From Candidatus Bathyarchaeota archaeon (GTDB lineage: Archaea; Thermoproteota; Bathyarchaeia; 40CM-2-53-6), in contig VBAW01000029.1 of assembly GCA_005888635.1 (NCBI GenBank), positions 1 through 32,040 on the forward strand: a stretch of DNA of 32,040 nucleotides, written 5' to 3'. Each line of letters starts with the position of its first letter. Position 1 is the stretch's first letter. Below the pieces are notes generated by a model. It had not been told where the DNA came from, did not search any database, and saw only the letters and a list, made by a program, of their open reading frames with translations. Shown here one piece after another: positions 1 through 8,700 of the stretch. A program made the translations under genes and the position numbers.

Positions 1-1232
1 CGATTCTCTCCTTCATACTGGCCCCCGTGGCACTGACCATCGCCTTAGGTTCTCTCGCGGTCGTATCACTACTTCTGCTGACTCGACAAATCATCTCCCT
101 ATCGCAACAAGCAGAAGCATCCAAGCAGCAACAAGACCGCCTAGCTAGTGCTCAGCTACTCGTTTCCTGGGAGAACGAGTTAGGAGAAGTGAAGAAAGTT
201 CGAGATGTTGCAGACGCGACGATCAGACAAGGGTCCAGCCAGATTCTGCAGGTCCTAGCCTCCATCGAATCATACTCCAGCTACTTGCAAGGTCTGACTG
301 ATCCTAGAGAGGTCGTGGAACAAGCCTCCTCAATCTACAATCAAGACAAACAATCACTCAGCGCTGTAACAGAACGAGTCAACATGCTCCAGAAACGGCT
401 GGGAGAAGAGCCCGAGCTGAAGCGACAGCTCGCCCAAGCCCAGCTCGACATTGCTATGGTGGAGAAGAAACTCAAGAAAACACTGCTCCCTTCTCTCCCT
501 GAGGGAGTTGAATTCTCCCCGGAGTTGCTTGACGAGGCGAGCCAGATGCGTGACAGTCTCAACGAGTCAGTGTCCCGGGTCAAAACTCAGATCGAAGAGT
601 CGATGACGCGCATCATCGAGCTGAAACAGTTCCTAGAAGAGAACAAAGATCTAGAGGAGCAGGTTGACGAGCAGAAGCGGAAAGTACTGCTCTTACAGAA
701 GCAGCTGGCAGTGGTCAAGTATTCTATCAAGGGACTCGAGCAGGCTTCTGAATCGCTGAGGAACCGGGTAAAGCCCCAGGTCGAGAGGTACATGAGCCAG
801 ATTCTGCCAGTGATTACTTCTGGCCGATACAAGGCAGTCCAGCTAGAAGATGATTATACTGTGAGGGTCTTTGATCCGGAGGCGGGAGAATTTCGGCCGA
901 AAGAAGTATTCTCGGGCGGGACAGAGGATCAGTTGTTGCTAGCTATGAGGCTGGCTTTCGCGCTAGCATTGATTCCCCAGGCTAAGGGTCGCAATCCAGA
1001 ATTTCTGTTTCTGGACGAGCCTCTCGGTAGCTCTGACAAGGTCCGGCGCGAAGGAATACTCGCACTGATGCACGGGGAGTTGTCTCAGAACTTCAAGCAG
1101 ATCTTCCTCATCAGCCACGTCGGGGATTTAGAGGTGGAAGCGGACACTGTTATCGAGATGGAAAACGGGACGGTTCGGGAAGTTGTGACTCGCAAATCCT
1201 CATTACCACAGCCGATAGAGATTCCCGCCTGA
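1..1232 (+). CDS. SbcC/YhaN-like membrane-anchored coiled-coil ATPase, C-terminal part (cut by window edge)
   Basis: This is the 3' part of a long ATPase gene: the reading frame is open to the left edge, so the GTG at 27 is probably not the real start. The visible protein begins with a strongly hydrophobic stretch (residues about 1-20, counted from position 3, rich in Leu/Ala/Val). About 230 residues of charged coiled coil follow, then a C-terminal ABC half-domain. That domain has a signature-type motif FSGGTEDQ (near 913), a Walker B motif LFLDEP (near 1009) and an H-loop ISHV (near 1111). The order coiled coil, signature, Walker B is that of SMC/Rad50/SbcC C-terminal halves. A membrane segment inside the coiled coil is a feature of the YhaN-like branch. 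The Walker A half and any SbcD-like nuclease partner would lie upstream of the window. A role in DNA-end processing at the membrane is family inference. Confidence is high for the ATPase class and moderate for the YhaN branch. Confidence 0.8.
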   Translation, partial: ILSFILAPVALTIALGSLAVVSLLLLTRQIISLSQQAEASKQQQDRLASAQLLVSWENELGEVKKVRDVADATIRQGSSQILQVLASIESYSSYLQGLTDPREVVEQASSIYNQDKQSLSAVTERVNMLQKRLGEEPELKRQLAQAQLDIAMVEKKLKKTLLPSLPEGVEFSPELLDEASQMRDSLNESVSRVKTQIEESMTRIIELKQFLEENKDLEEQVDEQKRKVLLLQKQLAVVKYSIKGLEQASESLRNRVKPQVERYMSQILPVITSGRYKAVQLEDDYTVRVFDPEAGEFRPKEVFSGGTEDQLLLAMRLAFALALIPQAKGRNPEFLFLDEPLGSSDKVRREGILALMHGELSQNFKQIFLISHVGDLEVEADTVIEMENGTVREVVTRKSSLPQPIEIPA

Positions 1233-1238
1233 CACGTC

Positions 1239-1988
1239 TTGAGCCTCGACTGGCTTTACAGCTTCGACGAGCTAAGCGCGTACAGGCTGGAGACGAAGAA
1301 GGGAAAGGAGCGTCTTGAAGCTCAGATCAACAGTCTTCCTGGGCTAATGAGTTTTGCCGGAATAGAGCTTCCGAGAAAGCCGAGGATCCTCTGCTTGATG
1401 GCTGGGTCCTGCATTGAAGGAATAGCATTCGCGAAGGTCTACGATGCCGACGTAACCTGTGTTGACCTGCAAGAGCGACTATTGTCTAAGGGTCTGCGCG
1501 AGGCGAAGAAGAGAAAACTGAAACTCCATGTGGTCCACGGCGATGTCCGAGAACCATCTAAGCTGGTCAGTGGCAAATTTGATCTAGTAACCGTTCTGGG
1601 ACAACCGCTCCCACATATGGGAATCTTTGATTTCGACCAGACAATAGGCGGAGTAAAGAAACTCCTTGCGAAGAACGGGACATTCCTGATCGATCAGTCG
1701 GATCTAATCTTCAGAATTCTCCCACAATACAAGGACGCGATGACGCACAACCTGGAACCGCCAGTGTTCAGCATTCACCGCAACCTCAACGCTAGACACG
1801 GATACTTCGAACGGCTCTACTACAGCCGAGCAAGACACGATTCCTACAAGACCTACCTGTGGGCACCATGGATCATCGAGTACATGCTGAAGAAAAACGG
1901 GTTCACAGAGGTAGAGGTCAAGCCCTACGCGGATCCGTACAATATGGCTCAGACCTACTTGCACACTGCAAAAAGCCCAAATCACTGA
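1239..1988 (+). CDS. Class I SAM-dependent methyltransferase
   Basis: A 249-aa protein with a Rossmann methyltransferase core at about residues 45-150. Motif I is degenerate (ILCLMAGSCIEG instead of a clean GxGxG). The acidic end of strand 2 is VTCVDLQ, a following strand has HGDV, and motif IV is FDLVTVLGQPLPH. The substrate is not evident: no NPPY or DPPY motif is present, so amino-methylation of a nucleobase is not indicated. The C-terminal 80 residues are rich in Tyr and His and probably form the substrate lid. The start is a TTG at 1239, 6 bases after the stop of the upstream ATPase gene, which suggests cotranscription. The first codons read SLDWLYSFDELSAY, a plausible helical N-terminus. 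An alternative downstream ATG would cut into the core. Confidence 0.75.
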   Translation: MSLDWLYSFDELSAYRLETKKGKERLEAQINSLPGLMSFAGIELPRKPRILCLMAGSCIEGIAFAKVYDADVTCVDLQERLLSKGLREAKKRKLKLHVVHGDVREPSKLVSGKFDLVTVLGQPLPHMGIFDFDQTIGGVKKLLAKNGTFLIDQSDLIFRILPQYKDAMTHNLEPPVFSIHRNLNARHGYFERLYYSRARHDSYKTYLWAPWIIEYMLKKNGFTEVEVKPYADPYNMAQTYLHTAKSPNH

Positions 1989-2055
1989 ATGATTATCCAG
2001 AGGGAACTAGCAGAGAATAGTTCTTTTTACTCAATTCGTAGGAAGAAATCCGCAT

Positions 2056-2124
2056 ACTGTTCTGTTTCAAACGCGACAGGCGCAGAACAAGCCCTAAACA
2101 GGAATCGGGGCAGGCGATTTGAGA
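2056..2124 (+). repeat. Repeat D1 (copy 1 of a 69-bp tandem-type pair)
   Basis: This block begins ACTGTTCTGTTT, contains CAGAACAAGCCC and ends with AGGCGATTT. The same elements occur in the same order and total length at 2362-2430. The two copies start 306 bp apart. On the minus strand both read as a similar peptide (PRF, then ACS, then a TEQ motif), so they could be decayed coding repeats. Confidence 0.7.
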
Positions 2125-2361
2125 TCACGCAGTTTGCGCGTTGACCTGCACGTTGAGCTACACGATGTCGAAAACAGCCGACCAACTGATTCTGCGCCCT
2201 GTTTCGCAAGACTCGCCCGGTTCAGTTTCAACTGGTGAGACCCCTCGTCAGAAAATGTCAAAAGTAGTTGCTTCCCGCGACACAAAACCCGACTCTGCGA
2301 GGGAATTAACAAAGAGTAATCTTTTCTCGGACCCGGCTCTTCGGAGCCTGGGAACCAGCAG

Positions 2362-2430
2362 ACTGTTCTGTTTGAAAGTGAACAAGCCCAGAACAAGCCC
2401 CGATCGGAAATCGGGGGAAGGCGATTTTAG
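2362..2430 (+). repeat. Repeat D2 (copy 2 of the pair), containing a hairpin
   Basis: Second copy of the block at 2056-2124, again ACTGTTCTGTTT, CAGAACAAGCCC and AGGCGATTT. This copy additionally contains a perfect inverted repeat: CCCCGAT at 2398-2404 pairs with ATCGGGG at 2410-2416 across a five-base loop. In copy 1 only a GCCC/GGGC pairing remains at that place. Confidence 0.7.
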
Positions 2431-2474
2431 GTGGCGGATCTTTCATGCTTAGAAACGACTAAAATCGTGTTTTT
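2422..2474 (+). terminator. Terminator-like stem followed by a T-run
   Basis: CGATTTTAG at 2422-2430 is the exact inverse complement of CTAAAATCG at 2459-2467, and the second arm is followed by TGTTTTT. The geometry resembles a stem plus U-tract at an RNA 3' end. The 28-base loop is long for a terminator, so a structured RNA element is equally possible. Confidence 0.4.
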
Positions 2475-2623
2475 CGGATCAGGCGTCCAAGCACATTCTG
2501 CGCATGGAACTCGGATCGTCGCCTGGAAAGGTTCCGGCTGGCGGAGGCCCTCCCGAAAAATAGTGGGGGGGAGGTCTCAAATGTCCCGTGACGCGAGAGT
2601 GGTCTGCTGCGGTTGAGCGGTTT

Positions 2624-3001
2624 CTAGCCGATGTAGCTTGGGATAGTAGAAGACTGGAAGGATTTGAGAACTCTCAGCAAGGTCTCCTCGGCCTTGCTCC
2701 GGTCAGAGTCGTGTTCCTTTAGAGCCGAGGTCCAGAGATGGTAGACCATTCCTCCTTGCTCGGCAGCTTGGAAGAAGCCAAGCTCCTCGAGAGATCTTGT
2801 CAATGATAGTAGTCGATCAGAGAGGACTGAAAGACCCGCGGTTATCGTCCAGTCACCTGTCTGGTCAAGCATGACATGTATGATTCCATCGGAGAAAGTT
2901 AGCGATATGCTTCCGCCAGGCTTGAGCGAGGAGTCGACCAGGCCCGCCATCGACAATGGATCGTAGGCTCCGTGACCATTGAGGGAAGCGTTCTCTGTCA
3001 T
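2624..3001 (-). CDS. Hypothetical protein, 125 aa
   Basis: I do not recognise this family. The protein is soluble-looking, without membrane segments or a signal peptide. The middle contains alternating hydrophobic strands (SISLTFSDGIIHVML, then DWTITAGL) followed by amphipathic helices with many Leu and Glu. Such a strand-then-helix pattern could be a small alpha/beta domain. The start is an ATG at 3001, and the gene diverges from the Dph2 gene, leaving 132 bp between them in which both promoters must lie. No cysteine or histidine clusters are seen. Codon use and the regular hydrophobic pattern support a real gene, but the function is unknown. Confidence 0.55.
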   Translation of the reverse strand: MTENASLNGHGAYDPLSMAGLVDSSLKPGGSISLTFSDGIIHVMLDQTGDWTITAGLSVLSDRLLSLTRSLEELGFFQAAEQGGMVYHLWTSALKEHDSDRSKAEETLLRVLKSFQSSTIPSYIG

Positions 3002-3086
3002 GACGACTGCCCGCCTACGAGAACAGGCTTAACACTCGTGTAACTCGGTCCCGCGAAGGCATGGAACTCGTGAGCGAGTTCTGGAC

Positions 3087-3094
3087 GTTTATAT
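3087..3094 (+). promoter_or_regulatory. TATA box of the Dph2 gene
   Basis: GTTTATAT lies about 40 bases before the ATG at 3134, at a spacing that would place the transcript start near 3115-3120 and give a short leader. This matches the archaeal TATA/TBP arrangement. Confidence 0.5.
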
Positions 3095-3133
3095 CGAACA
3101 GAAGCCTCTCCAAGGCTTCCCTCGGGCTCAACC

Positions 3134-4141
3134 ATGTCCATGTATGATCTGGAGGAGGATAGGCTCGTAGCGGAGATAACGGGTAGAGGTGCCCGAAGGT
3201 TACTCATACAGCTGCCCGACGGGCTCAAGAGCGAAGGACCCCGGCTTGCCAGCCTAGTTCGAGAGAGAACTGGTGCGGATGTGTTTGTCTCAGCTTCCTC
3301 GGCTTGGGGCGCTTGCGATCTATCGCTGGATGCGGCCGCGCGTCTGAAAGCCGACCTGCTAGTTCATTATGGCCATAACGAATTTCTACGCGACGGGTCC
3401 AACGGCATACCTGTCGTCTATATTCCCGCCAAGAGCCGACACGAAATAATCCCAGTCGTGGATAAGGCGCTACCGCTCCTACAGGGACCATGCATAGGAT
3501 TGGCCACGGTTGTCCAACATCTTCACAATCTTCCAGACACCGTCAAGTTCCTAGAGGAGAAAGGGTTCATGGTCCAGCTTCCCGGACGCGGACCCTGGTC
3601 GCACGAAATAGGCCAGGTCCTGGGCTGCGACTATTTCGGACTCAAACGTATAGAGCCGGAAGTAGACTCGTTCCTAGTCATAGGAAGCTACTTCCACGGC
3701 CTCGGCGCAGCACTCTCGCTGGAAAAGCCGACAATCCTCGCCGACCCCTACGATAAGACTGTTCAATCACTCGACCAGGACCGGGCAAGAATCATACGCC
3801 AGAGATACGCAATGATCGAGAAAGCTCGACAAGCCAACAATTTCGGAATAATCATCTCCACGAAACCCGGCCAGTCCAACCCGACGATCGCACTGAACAT
3901 TCAACACCAGCTGGAGGAGAACGGCAAGAAAGCAGTCCTCCTCTACGCCGACGAAATAAGACCCGAAAAACTGCTAGACTTCACAGATGTAGACGCTTTT
4001 GTCGACACCGCATGCCCAAGACTCGCCCTCGACGATCCAGAGAGATTTCCGAAACCCATCGTGACGCGGGACGAGATCATGGTCGTAATGGGCGCATGGA
4101 CATGGGAACAGCTTCTAGAGCGCGGCCTGGTCCGCCTCTAA
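3134..4141 (+). CDS. dph2: Diphthamide biosynthesis radical enzyme Dph2 (2-(3-amino-3-carboxypropyl)histidine synthase)
   Basis: This enzyme carries out the first step of diphthamide formation on elongation factor 2. It transfers the 3-amino-3-carboxypropyl group of SAM to a histidine, using a [4Fe-4S] cluster in a non-classical radical reaction. The 335-aa length is usual for archaeal Dph2. The three cluster cysteines expected in the family are visible, one per repeat domain: Cys61 in WGACDLS, Cys165 in LGCDYFGL and Cys294 in DTACPRLALDD. The opening LLIQLPDGLK is also characteristic of the family. The ATG at 3134 lies downstream of a TATA box, with a second in-frame ATG at 3140. The stop is followed after one base by the METTL5-like methyltransferase gene, so the two are probably one transcription unit devoted to the translation machinery. 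Confidence 0.95.
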   Translation: MSMYDLEEDRLVAEITGRGARRLLIQLPDGLKSEGPRLASLVRERTGADVFVSASSAWGACDLSLDAAARLKADLLVHYGHNEFLRDGSNGIPVVYIPAKSRHEIIPVVDKALPLLQGPCIGLATVVQHLHNLPDTVKFLEEKGFMVQLPGRGPWSHEIGQVLGCDYFGLKRIEPEVDSFLVIGSYFHGLGAALSLEKPTILADPYDKTVQSLDQDRARIIRQRYAMIEKARQANNFGIIISTKPGQSNPTIALNIQHQLEENGKKAVLLYADEIRPEKLLDFTDVDAFVDTACPRLALDDPERFPKPIVTRDEIMVVMGAWTWEQLLERGLVRL

Positions 4142-4142
4142 A

Positions 4143-4775
4143 ATGGCCGACAAAAACCGTCTCTCAAAACGCCAGCTAGAAATCCTGCTCGGCAAACTGA
4201 AAATTCTCGATAAACCCAATCTAGAGCTCGAACAGTATCCTGTCTCCGCTGAAGCTGCAAGCGAACTCCTCTACATGGCAGGATTCGAACATGACGACCT
4301 AGGCGGCCGAGTCATCGACCTCGGCACTGGGACGGGACGCCTCGCGATTGGCGCCGCGCTCATGGGTGCACGAGAGACTGTCGGAGTAGACACGGATGAG
4401 AGAGCGCTGGCACTCGCCAAAGAAAACGTCGAGACGGCAGGAGTGATTGTAAAATGGGTCCATTCTGATATAGAAAAGTTCAACGGGCGATTCGACACTG
4501 TGATAATGAATCCGCCATATGGGACCCGGACTTCTCATGCGGACACAAGATTTCTGGAGAAAGCCTTCCTATTAGCCCCCGTGGCCTATTCCATCCATAA
4601 ATCAGCAACAAGAGATTTCCTGCTCCAGTTTGTGAAAAGGTCGGATAGGAAGGTCGACCAGGTAAGATCCATGAGGATGGAGATTCCCCACCTCTTCGAA
4701 TTCCACCAGAAAAAACAGAAGGGAGTCGAGGTTGACCTCTACAGGATTATCCGAACACGTTCAAGAAGTGTTTGA
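4143..4775 (+). CDS. METTL5-like N6-adenine RNA methyltransferase
   Basis: A 210-aa class I methyltransferase. The SAM-binding motif is DLGTGTG (residues 59-65), the acidic strand-2 end is VGVDTD (80-84), and the catalytic motif is NPPYGTR (123-129). NPPY is the signature of amino-methyltransferases acting on adenine or guanine. The N-terminal LEQYPVS box (29-35) is typical of METTL5 and its archaeal relatives. Eukaryotic METTL5 makes m6A in small-subunit rRNA, so rRNA is the likely substrate here, by family inference. The ATG is directly after the Dph2 stop (1-bp gap), without a visible Shine-Dalgarno site, which suggests translational coupling. A small activator protein (TRMT112-like) is not seen in the window. 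Confidence 0.88.
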   Translation: MADKNRLSKRQLEILLGKLKILDKPNLELEQYPVSAEAASELLYMAGFEHDDLGGRVIDLGTGTGRLAIGAALMGARETVGVDTDERALALAKENVETAGVIVKWVHSDIEKFNGRFDTVIMNPPYGTRTSHADTRFLEKAFLLAPVAYSIHKSATRDFLLQFVKRSDRKVDQVRSMRMEIPHLFEFHQKKQKGVEVDLYRIIRTRSRSV

Positions 4776-4788
4776 AGGAGGTTTTTTG

Positions 4789-5196
4789 TTACATTCTTCC
4801 TTGGAAGAGGGCGAATGTGTTGCCGTTGGGGTCTGTGAGTATTGCGAAGTGTCCTCTCCCTGTTTCCCGTTTTGGCACAACGATTGTTGCGCCGAGGCTT
4901 GATGCTTGCTTCAGGGATTCATCTATAGATTTGACGCTGAAGTAGTTGAGGATTCCTTGCTGGGACATGCCTTGCTCAGCCTTGTAGAGTCCGCCCAGCG
5001 TCTCATAGGGTGACCTTGCGTCTTTGTGGCTGATGAGCCAGTAGTCCATGTTCCCGCCTTCCATCTTGGTGAACTTCCAGCCGAAGAGTTGTTCGTAGAA
5101 CCGGGCTATCTTTGATGGTTCGTTGGCGGGGATTTCGAAGTGGACGACGGTGTGGTACCTGGGAGGGACTTTGGTAACGTTTTTGGTCGACTCCAT
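4789..5196 (-). CDS. VOC (glyoxalase/bleomycin-resistance) family protein
   Basis: A 135-aa protein of one vicinal-oxygen-chelate domain, the usual length for single-domain members. The sequence shows the two beta-alpha-beta-beta-beta modules. The first begins with TVVHFEIPANEPSKIARFYEQLFGW; the second begins near ILNYFSVKSIDESLKQA and ends with FAILTDPNGNTFALFQ. Candidate metal ligands are the His of VVHFE and a Glu or His in the second module (GHFAIL). The terminal Glu usual in this fold is replaced by Leu-Phe-Gln, so metal binding is uncertain. Substrate unknown. It is convergent with the METTL5-like gene, with only 13 bases between the two stops, and starts with ATG at 5196. Confidence 0.85.
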   Translation of the reverse strand: MESTKNVTKVPPRYHTVVHFEIPANEPSKIARFYEQLFGWKFTKMEGGNMDYWLISHKDARSPYETLGGLYKAEQGMSQQGILNYFSVKSIDESLKQASSLGATIVVPKRETGRGHFAILTDPNGNTFALFQGRM

Positions 5197-5336
5197 CTTT
5201 GTGTCAACGTTTCCCGTTCCATCCCTAGTAGGTCTTAAACATCCTTTCAGAAAAATGGGGAGGTATCGTTGCCTCTATGAAGTCTTGAGAAGTGCTGAGA
5301 GATTACCCTCTTCTTCTCAGAAACTGTTTTCTGGCT

Positions 5337-5633
5337 ATGCAAAGAGATTATCTGGGAAACGGCTTTCTTTTGATCGGACGTAAGCCTTTGACACAGATAT
5401 CTCATGAGAACATAACTCAAGCCCTAAACGAACTCAAACACGAAGTTCTGTCTCATCAAGTTTTTCTGGGCTGTTTTTCCAGTGCGGTTAAGAGCGGAGA
5501 AATCAAAGGGTTTGACAAAATCTTCTCTCTTCAGGATGACTCTGGCTTACTTTCTATTGGTTCCAGAAGCGAAGGAGAAGTTCCTGAGGGAATTAGAAAA
5601 GCAATTGAAGAGGAAGAGGACTCAGGACAGTAG
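5337..5633 (+). CDS. Hypothetical protein, about 98 aa
   Basis: I do not recognise this family. From the ATG at 5337 the protein reads MQRDYLGNGFLLIGRKP, continues with a helix SHENITQALNELKHEV and a central FLGCFSSAVKSGEIKGFDKIF, and ends in a very acidic tail EAIEEEEDSG-like. A GTG at 5292 would add 15 residues of less convincing sequence. The amphipathic pattern and acidic tail look coding. There are no membrane segments. It stands alone between the VOC gene and the MMPL transporter and has no clear promoter. Function unknown. Confidence 0.45.
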   Translation: MQRDYLGNGFLLIGRKPLTQISHENITQALNELKHEVLSHQVFLGCFSSAVKSGEIKGFDKIFSLQDDSGLLSIGSRSEGEVPEGIRKAIEEEEDSGQ

Positions 5634-5744
5634 GATGCTCGATTAGAGACTCTCGGAACCAAGATAGTAGGGGCGATTTTTGCCTAGGGACTCCAGGCCC
5701 GTAACGCGAGAAAAGGGTAAGGGGATCATTCTCGTGCGACAGAA

Positions 5745-8700
5745 CTAGCTGTCTTGTTTCCCCTCAGGAGGAACCGGTTTGCTCGGTGCCTCAACTATGG
5801 TCGCCGTCGTTCCTTGGGTAGGAGGAGCCAGCGTTGGCTCCATGGATGGCAATCCAGGAATTATTCTAGATACAGTAGGAACTATCTTGCTGATTTTTCG
5901 TGGCCGAATACGCATCTTTGCAGCCCACTGGCGGAGCCGATTCGTTGCGCCTCCCGCGCTCTTTGGCTTTGATCTGTCTTGTAATAGGAAGTAGGTAGCG
6001 AGAAATGATGTAACTCCCAGGATGACGCCTGTCCAGACGTTGATACCTGAAAGTATGGCCGTGGTAGTTCTGCCAACATAGTTCTGCAGGTAAGCATTGT
6101 TGGAATAGTCGAGGTACAGCGCTGAAAAGAGTCCAATGATTGCACTAGTTTCCAGTATCACTCCAAACTTCGTCTTCAGCGGAATCGGTGGGGTCAGCTT
6201 CTCTTCAGGCCTAATTGGGACCCGTCGCAAACGGCCGGGTGCCCACCAATTCAACCGCTTCATCATCATCATGATCGAGGGCACAAGATAGATCCGAGTA
6301 AGAGTCGCATCCAGCAAGACGACAATGAAGATCGCCAGTCCTAGCTGTTGAAGCATAGGAATCTGGGACAGCATCATCGTCCCATACGCGCCAGCTGTGA
6401 CCAGACCTGTCACAGTAATGATCCCGCCCGTACGTTCAACTGCCGTCTCAATCGCTTCCTCATCCTTCGCACCTCCCGCAACATACTCGCGGATCCTAGT
6501 CACCAAGAAAATATCATAGTCGAGCCCAAGCCCAACCATAATCACCAACAGCATGATAGGCAATATCCAGATCAGCTCAGTGGAGAAGTATGTCTTGAAG
6601 AAATAGATTGTTGCGGCCATTGCCCACGATATACTGAGGAGGATTGTGAAGATCAACCGTAGAGGGGTAAAGACAGAGCCCAAAGCGACTAGTAGAACGA
6701 TGAAGACTCCTACGAGCACTAATGCTGTGAGGTTAAAGTAATCAGAACCGCTCGAAGCGGCTAGATCACTGACCGACGCAGTCGCTCCACCTACAAACAT
6801 AGTGGATGAAGCCAACAACGGGTCTTGGCTCTTCAGGACATTCACATTAGCACGAATCTGAGCAACTGTTGCGATAGCTTGATCAGAATAGGGCTCACTA
6901 TCGAATGCAGCCCAGACCATGGCCGACTTGCCATCACTTCCCAGAAACGGCTTCATGCTCCGGATCATAGCTTGTTGCTCGGCAGAGTTCAGCTGGTTGA
7001 AACTCGCGAAAGGAATAGGATTCCCTGAAGGATGAGTCAGTCCGTATACCTTCGAGACTCCTGAAATCATCGCTGTTGAATTTTCTGCGGCGGATATTGC
7101 TTTCAAGGCTGTGACATTGATCCAACTCCCGGAGACCAGCATGACTGGCGTTCGGACGATCGTGTAGGTTGGCGTGACCGTTCCAGCGCCAAAGCCCTGG
7201 CTCATGATATTGTATCCGTTCTTGCTCTCCAGAGAAGATGGAATCTGTCCAATCAGATCGTGACTCGTCTGGGAAGTCAGAACAGTGCTAGCTGCAGGGA
7301 GTGAGATGGCTAACGCTAACAGAAGAACCAGTTTCGAATGTTTCGCAGTGAACTGTGCCGCCCGAGCATAGTAACTAGCACCGACCAGCTTCTTCTTCCT
7401 CCACAAACCCAAGCCACGGGGCCAGAAGATTCGATCACCAAAGAGCGAGAGAGCGGCTGGGACCAGTGTTAGAGCAACAAGCAAGGCAATCGAGATTCCC
7501 AACATGACCGCAATACCCACAGAACGCAGAAGACCAAAACTGGCGAAAGCTAGGGTGCCGAAGGCAATGACTACAGTCGCGCCGCTAGTTGCGATACTCT
7601 CACCGGCCCAAGTGACAGATCTCTCAACGGCATCCTTCTTTCCCCTACCCAACCTGCGCTCCTCCGAGTAACGGCTTACGAGGAAGATGCAGTAGTCGGA
7701 TCCCGCGCCGAGCATTGAGACAGGAAGCAGAGTCAGAACCAGATAGTGAACGCTAGTAACGTATGAACCGACCAGGTAGACGAGGCCGAAGGCTATTCCT
7801 ATCGAGAGACCGATAGCCGCGATCGGAATCAGAGGCGCAACAAGAGAAGCAAAGAACACTCCAACAATGACCAAGATCAGTGTGATCGTTATCGGATCAA
7901 TACGCTCAATGTCGGTTACGGTCTGAGTTTGAATGTCGTAGTTGAAGGCTGGCGCGCCAGTGACGTATACAGCCGGGCTCTCATTACTGATGATATCAGC
8001 TATCCCTACATCATGCCTAATCTCTGGCACACTATTCATCGGGTCAGGACCGTTCGTCCTGAAATCGAGAATCACCAGCATAGTATCGTTCTTGGCCGAT
8101 GCGAACTGGGAATACACATCCTTGCTTGGCTGCACGGGATATGTCAGCATGTTGTAGTTACGGAGGATCTGCAGCCCTAGATTAGACAGGTCAGAGCTGG
8201 TGGCTGAGGCCCCTAGATCATAGATCTCGCCCATTATCGTAAGCTGGACCGAGTTTGCCATCGCGCCTTGGGCAACAGTGTTTATGGTGAATGACCTTAT
8301 CGCGTTCTGATCATTCCAACAATTGTTATTGGAACATCCAATTCCCGAGCCGCCGCCGTAGATATTGAAGAATCTGGCAGCGGAGACGAAGAGGCTCAGA
8401 GTCTCAGCGTCAAAAGGAAGGGATTCAACGAATGGCAGGGTGATGTTGTAGTAGGAAGGCTGAGTAGCCAAAAGGGGGCTACCCTTTGTGACGTTCTGTG
8501 CGCGGGCGAACGCTCCCACGAATAGCTGTAGCGGGGTGTAGGTTGTGGCTGTGAATGTCTGGTTCCAAGACTTGTAGAAGAGTGTCAGATAGTTGAAGGC
8601 GATCGTGTGATAGGCTGCGGGGGTCTGAGACGAGACGATAGGCCAACTAGAGTTGTACGCTTGGCTGTTGTATGCCGCGAGCTGAGCCTGGTTGACGGTT

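Larger units (their letters stand above)
1989..2623. other. Gene-poor 635-bp stretch with repeats and hairpins
   Basis: No convincing gene is visible here; the short open frames lack family resemblance. The stretch holds two related 69-bp blocks, a strong 7-bp hairpin and a longer stem followed by a T-run, each listed separately. The block at 2480-2620 shows nothing recognisable apart from a G-run near 2566. A non-coding RNA or decayed coding sequence are both possible. Confidence 0.5.

Noticed and set aside
2141-2452. 103-codon plus-strand open frame in the gene-poor stretch
   Set aside because: Composition is random-looking, and it runs through the repeat pair and hairpin; no family resemblance.
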